Shown piece by piece: positions 1 to 7,856 of a stretch of DNA of 64,000 nt. Below the pieces are notes generated by a model. That model saw nothing but the letters and a program-made list of their open reading frames with translations. It was not told the DNA's origin and did not search any database. Made by a program: the position numbers and the translations under genes. Every line of letters begins with the position of its first letter. Within the stretch, counting starts at the first letter, position 1. This DNA is from Crossiella sp. S99.2 (GTDB taxonomy: Bacteria; Actinomycetota; Actinomycetes; Mycobacteriales; Pseudonocardiaceae), in assembly GCF_023094165.1 (NCBI RefSeq), contig NZ_JALMDK010000022.1, positions 1-64,000 of the forward strand. The letters run 5' to 3'.

Positions 1-60
1 TCGGGGCGGATCGGGAAGGTCATCGTGCTTCCTGACCTCAGACGATGCAACGACCCCTAG
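1..60 (+). CDS. C-terminal end of a gene cut by the window edge
   Basis: The first frame reads GRIGKVIVLPDLRRCNDP and stops with TAG at 58-60. A tail of the form GxxxGKVVLxPD is typical of the C-terminus of zinc-type alcohol dehydrogenase/quinone oxidoreductases (MDR family). Only 19 residues are visible, so the family is a guess. The downstream 110 bases hold the GGCCAAC-type repeat, not coding sequence. Confidence 0.35.
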   Translation, partial: SGRIGKVIVLPDLRRCNDP

Positions 61-170
61 AAACCACCTTGTCGTACGCGGTGTTGACCGAACTGGTACG
101 CCATTCCGGCCAACACACCGACCACAACGGCCAACACCCGGTACGACAACGGCCAACACGCCGTTGGGTT
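61..170. repeat. GGCCAAC-rich intergenic repeat, copy A
   Basis: This short non-coding element is built from GGCCAAC(A) units. It contains GGTACGCCATTCCGGCCAAC (95-114), identical to 27422-27441, and GGTACGACAACGGCCAACAC (140-159), identical to 50083-50102. AACTGGTACGCC at 91-102 is the half-arm of the hairpin that is complete in the other two copies. It lies just downstream of the GH12 stop codon. No transposase or coding function is seen. Confidence 0.75.
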
Positions 171-175
171 GGGGG

Positions 176-868
176 TCAGCCGCCCGAGACCGAGTAGCTG
201 TTGGTGGTGAAGTTCTTGCCGCCGCTGGCGGAGGTGATCTCGTAGCCGAACTGGACGTCGCCGACGGTGACGTCGCCGTACCAGCCGCGGCCGCGGATCC
301 AGTCCAGCACCGCCTTGATATCGACCGTGCCTGCCGAGGTGTTGGCGGTGCGCAGGAAGGAGAACACGGCGTTGCTGCCGTTGGAGCCGCGGTAGACGTC
401 CCAGGTGTGGCCGCCAACGCTCGCCCTGACCTGGAACGAGCCGATGGGGCCGACCGGGCCGGTCTTGTTCATCCATAACATGATCTCGTAGGCGTTGTTG
501 TCGGCCCAGATGTCATACGCGGTCGCGTAGGCGCCCGAGCCCGGCACATTCACGGTGAAACTGCTGCGCAGGGAACCGATCGAGCTGATCCTCTTGTTGA
601 TCGCCTTCCCCGCGTGCGGGTATGACTTCACCCCACCGGTGTTCGGGTGGTCCGCCCACACGCCCCAGTTGCTGTACGAATTCGCCCAGATCGACTGCGC
701 GCCCGCACCACCGCCCCAGACGTTGTTGCGGACGAGGTAGCCACCGTTGGACCAGGTGCCCCACTTGTCAGAAGACGACCAGGACGCCGCGGACGCGGCA
801 GGCGCGCCCAGGGAGACGGCCAGCAACGCGGCCACCGCCACCACGAGCGCACGAACTAGTTTGTTCAT
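176..868 (-). CDS. Secreted GH12 endoglucanase/xyloglucanase
   Basis: The enzyme is predicted to hydrolyse internal beta-1,4-glucan bonds (cellulose, beta-glucan or xyloglucan) outside the cell. The 230-residue protein has a Sec signal peptide (about 1-27, ending ASAAS) and one GH12 jelly-roll domain. The two GH12 catalytic glutamates are visible: E128 in YEIMLWM (nucleophile) and E210 in VQFGYEIT (acid/base). There is no carbohydrate-binding module. The ATG at 868 is chosen over one at 892 because AAAGGAC precedes it at good spacing and the signal peptide starts there. It is transcribed divergently from LacI regulator 1. Its promoter carries GAATCGAAGCGGTTC (916-930), nearly the operator of the alpha-xylosidase operon at 26.6 kb, which favours a role on xyloglucan. 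Confidence 0.9.
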   Translation of the reverse strand: MNKLVRALVVAVAALLAVSLGAPAASAASWSSSDKWGTWSNGGYLVRNNVWGGGAGAQSIWANSYSNWGVWADHPNTGGVKSYPHAGKAINKRISSIGSLRSSFTVNVPGSGAYATAYDIWADNNAYEIMLWMNKTGPVGPIGSFQVRASVGGHTWDVYRGSNGSNAVFSFLRTANTSAGTVDIKAVLDWIRGRGWYGDVTVGDVQFGYEITSASGGKNFTTNSYSVSGG

Positions 869-915
869 CAACTCGTCCTTTCCGCACAGCATTGAACGGA
901 ATGCGATCCGCCGCT

Positions 916-930
916 GAATCGAAGCGGTTC
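916..930. promoter_or_regulatory. Operator-like half-palindrome before GH12
   Basis: GAATCGAAGCGGTTC differs by one base from GAATCGAAGCGCTTC at 26622-26636, upstream of the alpha-xylosidase/ABC operon. The shared site suggests a common LacI-type repressor for GH12 and that operon. Confidence 0.55.
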
Positions 931-985
931 ACCGGACCTTAGAGATCGACTGCGCCGAAGGCAACGAAAAGTTCATTCGACGTGC

Positions 986-1000
986 GTTCGACAGTCGAAC
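986..1000. promoter_or_regulatory. Perfect 15-bp palindrome, LacI-type operator
   Basis: GTTCGACAGTCGAAC is a perfect palindrome around a central A in the divergent promoter region between GH12 and LacI regulator 1. Further ATTCGAC elements lie at 975-981 and 1007-1013. The placement fits autoregulation plus control of GH12. Confidence 0.65.
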
Positions 1001-1144
1001 CGGTCGATTCGACGAAGGAAAAGGAGTCAGGCCCCAGTGTGTCCGAGGACCACCGCTGCGAGAGCCAGCGCCGAGTCCTCGGCTGACCCGCCGCGGTGGC
1101 ACTACGATGCCTGGCAGGCAACCGGCGTGGCGCGAAGGGCGGGC

Positions 1145-2149
1145 ATGATCACCATCAAAGAGGTCGCCCGCCACGCCGGGGTCTCCACCAGCACCGTCTC
1201 CTACGTGCTCAGCGGGAAGCGGGCCATCTCCGAGGCGACCAGGCGCCGCGTGCGGCGGAGCATCGCCACGCTCGGCTACCACCCCAACGCCGGGGCCCGC
1301 GCGCTCGCCTCGAACCGGTCTCAGATCCTCGGCCTGATCGTGCCGTTGCGTTCCGGGCTGAACATGCCGGTGATCATGCAGTTCGTCTCCTCGATCGCCT
1401 CGGCCGCACGCGCCCACGACTACGACGTGCTGCTGCTGACCAACGAGGCAGGCCCCGGTGAGGCGCACCGGGTCACCGCGCGGGCCATGGCGGACGCGAT
1501 CATCGTGATGGACGTGGAGAGCGCGGATCCGCGGGTGCCCGAGCTGCGCGCGGTGGACGCGCCGGTGGTGCTGCTCGGCATGCCCGACGACCACGACGGG
1601 CTCAGCTGCGCCGACCTCGACTTCGCCGCCGCGGGCAGCCAGCTGGCCGCCCACCTCGGCGAGCGCGGCCACCGCTCGATCGCGCTGATCGGCTCGCCGC
1701 CCGCGGTGTACGAGCGCGGCACCAGCTACGCCGCACGCCTGCGGGCCGGGTTCGAGGGCGAGGCCGGCAGACGCGGCCGCACCGCCACAGTGCACCCCTG
1801 CTCCCCCGCCTACGACGCGGTGGTGCGGTGCCTGGACGAGGTGCTGGCTCCCGGCCGCGCGGTCACCGGCCTGGTGGTGCACAACGAGGCGGTGCTGGGT
1901 CCACTGCTGATGGAGCTGCGGCGGCGATCGCTGCGGGTGCCCGAGGACCTGTCGGTGATCACGCTGTGCCCGGACGAGGTCGCGGAGAACCAGTCCGTCC
2001 CGCTCACCTCGGTTGCCGTTCCGGTGGACGAGCTGGGCGCGATGGCGGTCGAGATGGTGATGTCCCGGCTCGGCCAGGAGCACCCGCCGGAGGTGCGGCT
2101 GCTCCAGCCCCGGCTCACCGATCGCGGCAGCACCACCGCCCTCAGCTGA
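1145..2149 (+). CDS. LacI-family repressor 1 (TCGA-operator type)
   Basis: A 334-residue LacI/GalR repressor with an N-terminal helix-turn-helix (VSTSTVSYVLSGKR) and hinge, followed by a periplasmic-binding-like sugar sensor domain with the EERG-type linker DRGST at the end. The upstream frame is open to 1037, but the helix-turn-helix must start at MITIKEVARHAGV, so the ATG at 1145 is chosen. It is a close paralogue of the regulators at 20231 and 35823. All three share VPLRSG/VAPLRAG after the hinge, MDVxL and CPDE blocks, and the same TVSYVLSGKR recognition helix. The divergent palindrome at 986-1000 is the likely operator. The effector is unknown; the neighbours suggest an oligosaccharide from hemicellulose. 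Confidence 0.9.
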   Translation: MITIKEVARHAGVSTSTVSYVLSGKRAISEATRRRVRRSIATLGYHPNAGARALASNRSQILGLIVPLRSGLNMPVIMQFVSSIASAARAHDYDVLLLTNEAGPGEAHRVTARAMADAIIVMDVESADPRVPELRAVDAPVVLLGMPDDHDGLSCADLDFAAAGSQLAAHLGERGHRSIALIGSPPAVYERGTSYAARLRAGFEGEAGRRGRTATVHPCSPAYDAVVRCLDEVLAPGRAVTGLVVHNEAVLGPLLMELRRRSLRVPEDLSVITLCPDEVAENQSVPLTSVAVPVDELGAMAVEMVMSRLGQEHPPEVRLLQPRLTDRGSTTALS

Positions 2150-2478
2150 GTTCGGTCAGCCCGCCGTCGAGCACCCGGCGACCGCTGGGCGCCGTTGTGG
2201 CGGCGGGTGGCCGCGGGCTGCCACGGTCGAACTCATCGCCCAGCACCGTCCGGCCGCCTGATCGTCCACAGTGGATTCACGTGATTCGATTCGATTCGAA
2301 TCGAGTCGAATTCCCTTGCAGCCAAAGAAATTCCGCCACACATCCACTGCACGGACTACTGACACGGCACACCGCGCGACGTAACGTCCTTGGTGCTTCA
2401 GCCAGGATCGGCACGACACGAACAAACCCCGGTCGCGCTGCCGCGACGGCTCCGCGCACCTCCGTGGAAGGTTCCGCC
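2150..2478. other. 329-bp intergenic region with TTCGA array
   Basis: This gap between LacI regulator 1 and the GH30 gene contains GTCCACAGTGGAT (2264-2276), one of the recurrent palindromes of the window. It also holds a dense TTCGA/TCGAA array at 2284-2312 and the leader of the GH30-GH62 unit. No credible coding sequence is seen. Confidence 0.6.
2284..2312. promoter_or_regulatory. TTCGA operator array before GH30-GH62
   Basis: Four overlapping TTCGA/TCGAA half-sites occur in 29 bases. The core TCGATTCGAATCGA (2291-2304) is a perfect 14-bp palindrome. It resembles the sites near the other TVSYVLSG-type LacI genes, so LacI regulator 1 or a paralogue probably binds here to control the GH30-GH62 pair. 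Confidence 0.6.
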
Positions 2479-3432
2479 ATGTCCCGCACCCGCACCCGCC
2501 GTCGCGTTCCGGGACGACTGGCCGTGCTGACCGCGACTACCCTGCTGGGCCTGGGCTCCCTGCTACTCGGCCCGTCCACGGCGCACGCGGCCACCGCGGC
2601 CACCATCGACGGCGGCCGGACCCACCAGCCGATCGACGGTTTCGGCTTCTCCGAGGCATTCGGCCGGGCCGCGATCATGCACGGTTCGGCCGGGCTGCCT
2701 GCACAGCGGCAGCAGGAGGTGCTGGGCCTGCTGTTCTCCGGCAGCACGGGCGCGGGGATGTCCATCCTGCGGCTGCACATCGGGTCGACGCCCGGCGCCT
2801 CGATCCAGCCCGACAACCCCGGCGGGCCGAACGCGACCCCGCGGTATGTCTGGGATGGCAAGGACACCGAACAGGTGTGGCTGGCCAAGCAGGCCAAGGC
2901 CTACGGGGTGAACCGCTTCTACGCCAAAGCCTGGAGCGCTCCCGGCTACCTGAAGACCACCGGCGACGAGGCCAACGGCGGCACGCTGTGCGGCCTGTCC
3001 GGGGCCTCCTGCGCGGGCGGTGACTGGCGTCGCGCGTACGCCGGCTACCTGGTGCAGCACGCCAAGTTCTACGCCCAGGAGGGCATCAGGATCAACGATC
3101 TCGGGTTCACCAACGAACCCGACTACACCACCGGCGACGTCAACGGCTACGTGTACTGGTACGGCGCGTCCACCGGCGCCACCCGCGGCCTCATCCAGCT
3201 CGACGGCGACAACTACCGGGTGTCCAAACGGTTGTGGGCGCTGGCGAACTACAGCCGGTTCATCCGGCCCAACGCCACCAGGATCGGCGCCGGCACCGCC
3301 ACCCCATACCTGACCAACAATGCCAACAGCACCAAGGCCCAGTCCGCGATCCGGGTCACCGGCGGCGCGTTCACCGCCACCGTGCCCGGCCGCTCACTGG
3401 TCACCTACCGGATCACCGGCCAGCACCCGTGA
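2479..3432 (+). pseudogene. GH30 glycosidase with catalytic core deleted in frame
   Basis: The 317-residue product keeps a signal peptide (about 1-37), the N-terminal half of a GH30 barrel and the acid/base glutamate E213 in GFTNEPD. It then passes straight from NEPDYTT to GDVNGYVYWYGAS. In intact family members roughly 100 residues lie here, including the nucleophile in a WMSEW-like strand. A second gap falls near residues 270-272 (ATRIGAG/TATPYLTN), where the C-terminal beta-sandwich strands are normally found. Both junctions are in frame, so the ORF stays open, but the protein should be catalytically dead. Intact GH30 enzymes act on xylan or beta-1,6-glucan. ATG 2479 follows GTGGAAGG. GH62 starts 13 bases downstream, so they are cotranscribed. 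Confidence 0.75.
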
Positions 3433-3445
3433 TGGAGACATGACC

Positions 3446-4486
3446 ATGCGCATCAGCTCCCTGCTCGCCTGCCTGAGCCTGGTGGCCGCCGCACTCTCCG
3501 GCGCCACCACGTACGCCGCCGCCCTGCCGACCAGCTTCCAGTGGCGCTCCAGCAACGCCCTCATCGGGCCGAAGTCCGATGCCACGCACAACATCCGCGC
3601 GGTCAAGGACCCGTCCGTGGTCCACCACAACGGCCGCTACCACGTCTTCGCCAGCACCGCCGGCAACAACGGCGCCTACAGCATGGTGTACCTGAACTTC
3701 ACCGACTTCTCGCAGGCCGGTTCCGCGCGCCACCACTACCTGGACCAGACCGCGATCGGCCCCGGCTACAAGACCGCGCCGCACGTGTTCTACTTCGCCC
3801 CGCAGGGGCTGTGGTACCTGGTCTTCCAGACCGGGCAGAACGCCGCCTACTCCACCACCCGCGACATCGGCGACCCGGGGTCCTGGAGCGCGCCGAAGAA
3901 CTTCTACGCCAACGGGATGCCGCAGATCGTCAAGGACAACATCGGCAACGGCCACTGGGTCGACTTCTGGGTGGTCTGCGACAACGCCAGGTGCCACCTG
4001 TTCTCCAGCGACGACAACGGGCAGCTCTACCGCTCGGAGACCAGCATGGCCACCTTCCCCAACGGCATGGGCAACACCGTGATCGCGATGCGGGACCCGG
4101 ACAAGTTCAAGCTGTTCGAGGCCGCCAACGTGTACAAGATCTCCGGCCGCGGCGAGTACCTGCTGATCGTGGAGGCGATCGGCTCGGACGGCAGGCGCTA
4201 CTTCCGGTCCTGGACCGGGCCTGCCATCACCGGCCCGTGGAAAGCGCTCGCCGACACCGAGGCCAACCCGTTCGCCCGCGCGGGCAACACCACCTTCACC
4301 GGCACGCCGTGGACCAAGGACATCAGCCACGGCGAGCTGATCCGCGACGGCATCGACCAGAACATGACCATCAGCGAGTGCCATCTGCGCTACCTCTACC
4401 AGGGCAAGGACCCGGCCGCGAACGACCCCTACAACCTGCTGCCCTGGCGGCTGGGCCTGCTCACCCAGACCAACTCCACCTGCTGA
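3446..4486 (+). CDS. Secreted GH62 alpha-L-arabinofuranosidase
   Basis: It removes arabinofuranosyl side chains from arabinoxylan or arabinan. The 346-residue protein has a signal peptide (about 1-24) followed directly by a complete GH62 five-bladed propeller: LPTSFQWRSSNALIGPKSD is the characteristic opening, with the catalytic aspartate in AVKDPSVVHH and the YLNFTDF and NVYKI blocks of the family. No CBM is attached. The ATG at 3446 is preferred over 3440 because GGAG at 3434-3437 then has proper spacing. It follows the decayed GH30 in the same unit, and a strong bidirectional hairpin follows its stop. Confidence 0.9.
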   Translation: MRISSLLACLSLVAAALSGATTYAAALPTSFQWRSSNALIGPKSDATHNIRAVKDPSVVHHNGRYHVFASTAGNNGAYSMVYLNFTDFSQAGSARHHYLDQTAIGPGYKTAPHVFYFAPQGLWYLVFQTGQNAAYSTTRDIGDPGSWSAPKNFYANGMPQIVKDNIGNGHWVDFWVVCDNARCHLFSSDDNGQLYRSETSMATFPNGMGNTVIAMRDPDKFKLFEAANVYKISGRGEYLLIVEAIGSDGRRYFRSWTGPAITGPWKALADTEANPFARAGNTTFTGTPWTKDISHGELIRDGIDQNMTISECHLRYLYQGKDPAANDPYNLLPWRLGLLTQTNSTC

Positions 4487-4521
4487 TCACACCTGACCCC
4501 GGCTGGAAACCGGACCTGGGT

Positions 4522-4553
4522 CGCACCCAGCCGGGTGTTCGCGGCTGGGTGCG
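4522..4553. terminator. Bidirectional terminator hairpin
   Basis: Perfect 12-bp arms CGCACCCAGCCG / CGGCTGGGTGCG enclose an 8-base loop between the convergent GH62 and SnoaL-like genes. There is no T-tract, as usual for high-GC actinomycete terminators. Confidence 0.8.
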
Positions 4554-4567
4554 GGAGGGCCTGCGAC

Positions 4568-4972
4568 TCAGCCCGCGCCCCAGAAGGCGTCCTCGCCCGC
4601 CGGGTCGGGAGAGAACAGCCACGCCTCGGCGATCCGGTCGCCTTCGATCCGCAGCAGGTCGAGCCCGTGCTGGGACATGGTCGCGCCCTCGCGCTGACCG
4701 GTGAAGTGCACGGGGGCCGCGACCACCGACCCGTTGACCATGGGGGCCGCGGTCAGCGCGAGCGCGAACGTCCCTTCGCTGACGGCCATCATGGCGCCGA
4801 TCATCTCGCCGACCGCGGCACTGCCATGGTGGACGCCGGAGAACTGGTTACCGCCCGGCTGGTGCCAGACGATGTCGTCGGCGAACATGCCGGCGACGGT
4901 GGCGAAGTCCTTGGCGGACAACGCGTCGAAGTACTTGGTGGCAACAGCCAGCGGGCCAGTCGACTCGGCCAT
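4568..4972 (-). CDS. SnoaL/NTF2-like small protein
   Basis: A 134-residue cytoplasmic protein of the SnoaL-like/NTF2 cone fold: an N-terminal helix (ATKYFDALSAKDFATVAGMFADDIVWH), a substrate pocket and final strands (LLRIEGDRIAEAWLFSPD). Members are cyclases, isomerases or binding proteins, and the exact role cannot be read from sequence. It follows the HxlR regulator on the same strand, and GTAACTAGTTAC lies in its promoter, so it is a likely HxlR target. It has no evident link to polysaccharide breakdown. Confidence 0.75.
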   Translation of the reverse strand: MAESTGPLAVATKYFDALSAKDFATVAGMFADDIVWHQPGGNQFSGVHHGSAAVGEMIGAMMAVSEGTFALALTAAPMVNGSVVAAPVHFTGQREGATMSQHGLDLLRIEGDRIAEAWLFSPDPAGEDAFWGAG

Positions 4973-5022
4973 CGGAGATCTCCTTGGGGTGAGTTCCAGG
5001 TACTGGCCAATAGTGACTATTC

Positions 5023-5034
5023 GTAACTAGTTAC
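5023..5034. promoter_or_regulatory. Probable HxlR operator
   Basis: GTAACTAGTTAC is a perfect 12-bp palindrome upstream of the SnoaL-like gene, with another GTAAC half-site at 5041-5045. The related GTAGCTGGTTAC (5488-5499) lies upstream of the HxlR gene itself. The repetition at both promoters supports a regulator/target relationship. Confidence 0.6.
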
Positions 5035-5087
5035 CTCAACGTAACTACAACGGCTATGTGACCGGTGTCACCACAAGAAGTGTCCAC

Positions 5088-5456
5088 TCAGGACTGGAGG
5101 TCGTATGCCTCGCGAGCACTGAGCACCTCGGCGGCGTACTGCTCGGCCCAGCGCCCCAGCGCGTGCAGCGGCTCGTGCAGCGTCTCGCCCAGCGCGGTCA
5201 GCTCGTACTCGACCCTCGGCGGGATCTCGGCGTAGGCGTGCCGGCTGACCAGCCCGTCGCGCTCCAGGTCGCGCAGGGTTTCGGTGAGCACCTTCCCGCT
5301 GATGCCCTCGACCGTGGCACGCAGGTCGCCGAAGCGCATCCGCCGGGTGCCCAGCGCGATCACCACCATGGCCGTCCACTTGTTGGCGATCCGGGCCAGC
5401 GAGGTCCGCGAAGGGCAGGTCTTGGTCAGCACGTCGAAGGCCGGGTGCTCTGGCAT
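5088..5456 (-). CDS. HxlR-family winged-helix regulator
   Basis: A 122-residue MarR-like HxlR regulator. Its signature includes a conserved early cysteine (TKTCPSR), ANKWTAMVVIALG, MRFGDLRATVEGISGKVLTETLRDLERDGLVSR (winged helix) and the ALGRWAEQYAAE dimer helix. The upstream frame is open to a TTG at 5501, but the ATG at 5456 with AAAGGA gives the family's usual length. In this family the cysteine often senses quinones, aldehydes or oxidants. It is likely self-regulated through GTAGCTGGTTAC at 5488-5499 and controls the SnoaL-like gene. Confidence 0.88.
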   Translation of the reverse strand: MPEHPAFDVLTKTCPSRTSLARIANKWTAMVVIALGTRRMRFGDLRATVEGISGKVLTETLRDLERDGLVSRHAYAEIPPRVEYELTALGETLHEPLHALGRWAEQYAAEVLSAREAYDLQS

Positions 5457-5487
5457 GGGTGGCGGCCATCCTTTGGTCACGACGAGG

Positions 5488-5499
5488 TAGCTGGTTACC
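5488..5499. promoter_or_regulatory. Second HxlR-type operator
   Basis: GTAGCTGGTTAC overlaps the probable promoter of the HxlR gene and matches 10 of 12 bases of the palindrome at 5023-5034. It suggests negative autoregulation. Confidence 0.55.
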
Positions 5500-5530
5500 A
5501 ATCGAGACTATAGAGGGCCGCGGGCGGGCG

Positions 5531-7417
5531 TCACGGAGTGCTGAAGCTGGCGTGGGGTGGCTGGTTGTAGGCGGTGTTCTGCCAGGCGACGGCCAGGCGG
5601 TACTGCCGGTCCTGCATCAGGGACGGACGGCTGATCGTGGTCGGGGTGGTGGTGGCGTGGATCCGCAGCGCCCGGTTGTCGCTGGTGCGCCAGATGACCT
5701 CCTCCCGCCAGTCGCCGAGGATGTCGGCCTGCAGCACCGGGGTGGACTTGGTGCCGTTGTTGGACGACACCCCTGAGCCGGTCAGCAGGCGGGTGTCGCC
5801 GCCGGTGCCGTACTTGCTGATCTGGGTGCCGTCGAGCAGTTCGCGCTGGCCGTCGCCGTCCCACCAGATCACGAAGTTCTGCGAGCCCGGCTTGCGGGCG
5901 GCGACCTGGTTGCCGTTGGCGGCGCTGCGCAGCCCGCCCACCGCGGCCGACCAGATCTCCGCGCCGGGGCTGCCCGCCCACACGTCCGCGGCCACGCCTC
6001 GTCCGTTGTCGCAGTCGCACGCGGGGGCACGGTAGAGGACCTGGCCGGTGCGCGCGTCGTGCACGTCCATCGCGGGCTGGTTGCCCGACTCGTGCACGGT
6101 GAACACCTCCTGGCCAGGCCGGCCCGGCACCAGGTCGCTGACGTGCAGCGCGTCCCCGTGACCGAAGCCGGTGCGGTACATCAGCGTGCCGTTGTCGTCG
6201 ATGGTGGCCGAACCGTAGATGATCTCGTCGCGGCCATCACCGTCCACATCGGACACCGAGAGGTTGTGGTTGCCCTGCCCGTAGGCGCCGCCGCCGCGGC
6301 CGGAGTCGTAGGTCCAGCGGCGGGTGAGCTGGCCGTTGCGGAAGTCCCAGGCGGAGACCACCGCGCGAGTGTAGTAGCCGCGCGCCATGATGATGCTCGG
6401 CCTTGCACCGTCCACAAAGGCCGTTCCGGCCAGGAACCGGTCGGCCCGGTTGCCGTAGTTGTCGCCCCAGTCGGCGAGGTTGCCGCGTGGTGGGACGTAG
6501 TTCTCGGTGTCCAGGATCGCGCCGTCTGCGCCGCGGAAGACGGTCAGGAACTCGGGTCCGGCCAGGACGTAGCCACTGGAGTTGCGGTGGTCGGCGCCGG
6601 CGTTGCCGATCACCTGACCGGTACCCGAACGCGAGCCGTCGGCGGTCTTCAGCACCACCTCAGCACGCCCGTCGCTGTCGTAGTCGAAGACCTGGAACTG
6701 GGTGTAGTGCGCGCCGGAACGGATGTTGCGCCCCAGGTCGATCCGCCACAGCCGGGTGCCGTCCAGCTTGTAGGCGTCCAGGATCGTGTTGCCGGTGTGG
6801 CCGGCGTGCGCGTTGTCCTTGGCGTTGGTGGGGTTCCACTTCAGCACGATCTCGTACTGCCCGTCGCCGTCGAGGTCGCCGGCACTGGCGTCGTTGGCCT
6901 CGTAGGTGTACGCGCCTGAGGAGGTCGAGCCGCCAGGCGGGATCTGCAGCGGCACGTCCCGCGTGCTGGCGGTGACCCCGAGTTCGCCTTCGGTGTGCGC
7001 GGCCATCCGTAGCGGCGGTGTGGCGGGGCCGGTGCGCGCCGACTCCACGCCGTCGAGCACCGGACGCACCTCGTAGACCGCCTCGGCAGGAGCCCGGGTG
7101 TCCTGGAAGTTGGTGCGAGAGACGGGTTTCGCGGTCACCTGCACGCCGTCGCGGTAGACGGTGAACGCCGTGCCCGGCGGGTCCTGCGCCACCTGGCGCC
7201 AGCTGAGGAAGTTGCCGGTGCCGGTGTGCACGCTGATCAGGCCGCGGTCGAGCCGCTCCGCCGGTGCCGCGGTGGGTGCGGCGGTGGGTGCGGCGGTGGG
7301 TGCGGCGGTGGGTGCGGCGGTGGGTGCGGCGGCCGTGGCCGGGTACGCCGCGGCGGTGGCCACCAGGGCCGAGGATGTCGTGATGAGCAGTGCACGCACC
7401 ACCGTTGACTTGTGCAT
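5531..7417 (-). CDS. Secreted PL11 rhamnogalacturonan lyase
   Basis: It cleaves the rhamnogalacturonan-I backbone of pectin by beta-elimination. The 628-residue protein has a signal peptide (about 1-30), then a low-complexity PTAA repeat linker, an N-terminal beta-sandwich (RGLISVHTGTGNFLSWR) and the PL11 eight-bladed propeller with repeated calcium-binding DxDGDGxxE blocks (DLDGDGQYEIVLKWNP, DYDSDGRAEVVLKTADG, DVDGDGRDEIIYGSA). FNPTNAKDN-type and ILGDWREEVIWR blocks are family hallmarks. The start at 7417 is chosen because the signal peptide begins there; the Shine-Dalgarno is weak. A small secreted remnant lies upstream on the same strand. Confidence 0.92.
   Translation of the reverse strand: MHKSTVVRALLITTSSALVATAAAYPATAAAPTAAPTAAPTAAPTAAPTAAPAERLDRGLISVHTGTGNFLSWRQVAQDPPGTAFTVYRDGVQVTAKPVSRTNFQDTRAPAEAVYEVRPVLDGVESARTGPATPPLRMAAHTEGELGVTASTRDVPLQIPPGGSTSSGAYTYEANDASAGDLDGDGQYEIVLKWNPTNAKDNAHAGHTGNTILDAYKLDGTRLWRIDLGRNIRSGAHYTQFQVFDYDSDGRAEVVLKTADGSRSGTGQVIGNAGADHRNSSGYVLAGPEFLTVFRGADGAILDTENYVPPRGNLADWGDNYGNRADRFLAGTAFVDGARPSIIMARGYYTRAVVSAWDFRNGQLTRRWTYDSGRGGGAYGQGNHNLSVSDVDGDGRDEIIYGSATIDDNGTLMYRTGFGHGDALHVSDLVPGRPGQEVFTVHESGNQPAMDVHDARTGQVLYRAPACDCDNGRGVAADVWAGSPGAEIWSAAVGGLRSAANGNQVAARKPGSQNFVIWWDGDGQRELLDGTQISKYGTGGDTRLLTGSGVSSNNGTKSTPVLQADILGDWREEVIWRTSDNRALRIHATTTPTTISRPSLMQDRQYRLAVAWQNTAYNQPPHASFSTP
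7265..7333. repeat. 12-bp tandem repeat encoding the TAAP linker
   Basis: About five head-to-tail copies of a 12-bp unit (GCGGTGGGTGCG) encode (TAAP)n just after the signal peptide of the PL11 lyase. The repeat is in frame, so copy-number change would only alter linker length. Confidence 0.85.
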
Positions 7418-7461
7418 GGCAGGGTCCATTCGTCGAAGTGGCCACCGCGTCCGCCGCACGC

Positions 7462-7713
7462 TCATGCTCTCGTCCGTCCGATGTAGACGTTGCGGGCGCG
7501 GTACACCGTGTCCCCGCCTGGTCCCGGACTGCCCGAGGAGCCGTTGTGATCCGAACCCCAGGGATAGCGGTAGTTCCACTCCGACTCCAGCGCGCCGTAG
7601 CCGCCGAAGGAGCTGGAGGTGACCACGTCCTCCCAGGTCGCCGCCCGGCCGAACCCTGGACTGGCCAGGCTCGCCGTGACCAGCAGGGCCAGTGTGGCTG
7701 CTGTGCTGCGCAT
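7462..7713 (-). pseudogene. Collapsed secreted protein (N- and C-termini only)
   Basis: The 83-residue product has a clean signal peptide (about 1-24). It then begins ATWEDVVTSSSFGGYGALESEWNYRYPWGSDHNGS, which looks like the start of a much larger secreted beta-sandwich glycan enzyme. After SGSPGPGG it ends with DTVYRARNVYIGRTRA, which reads like the last strand of such a domain. The central catalytic part seems to be missing. ATG 7713 has GGGTGG upstream, and TTCGA operator motifs lie at 7808-7856, so it may still be expressed. It could instead be a genuine small secreted protein. The family assignment (GH16-like) is only a guess. Confidence 0.5.
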
Positions 7714-7807
7714 GGTGGTGCCACCCTTCGCTTCGGCGGCGGAGCTGAGGACAGCGTGCCGGATCGCGAGCCGGATTGTCCAGGGAACGCTGTTGTGCCC
7801 CAACGGT

Positions 7808-7856
7808 TTCGTCGAATCGACAGCGAATTCGACGACGGATTCGACACTTCGGCGGG
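7808..7856. promoter_or_regulatory. TTCGA operator cluster
   Basis: Includes GTCGAATCGAC (7811-7821, perfect around a central A), CGAATTCG (7825-7832) and two further ATTCGAC copies. It lies upstream of the 83-residue remnant and immediately after the GH2 stop codon, and matches the TCGA-type operators elsewhere in the window. Confidence 0.55.

Noticed and set aside
57-476. Minus-strand frame running from the repeat into GH12
   Set aside because: It overlaps the GH12 catalytic domain in a wrong frame and has a low-complexity product.
1828-2478. Upstream extension of the GH30 frame
   Set aside because: It runs through the LacI gene in another frame; the signal peptide and GGAAGG place the start at 2479.
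5457-5501. Longer HxlR start at TTG 5501
   Set aside because: It would run through the probable operator; ATG 5456 has AAAGGA and gives normal family length.
7265-7333. 12-bp tandem repeat considered as a regulatory VNTR
   Set aside because: It is in frame within the PL11 linker, so a coding explanation suffices.
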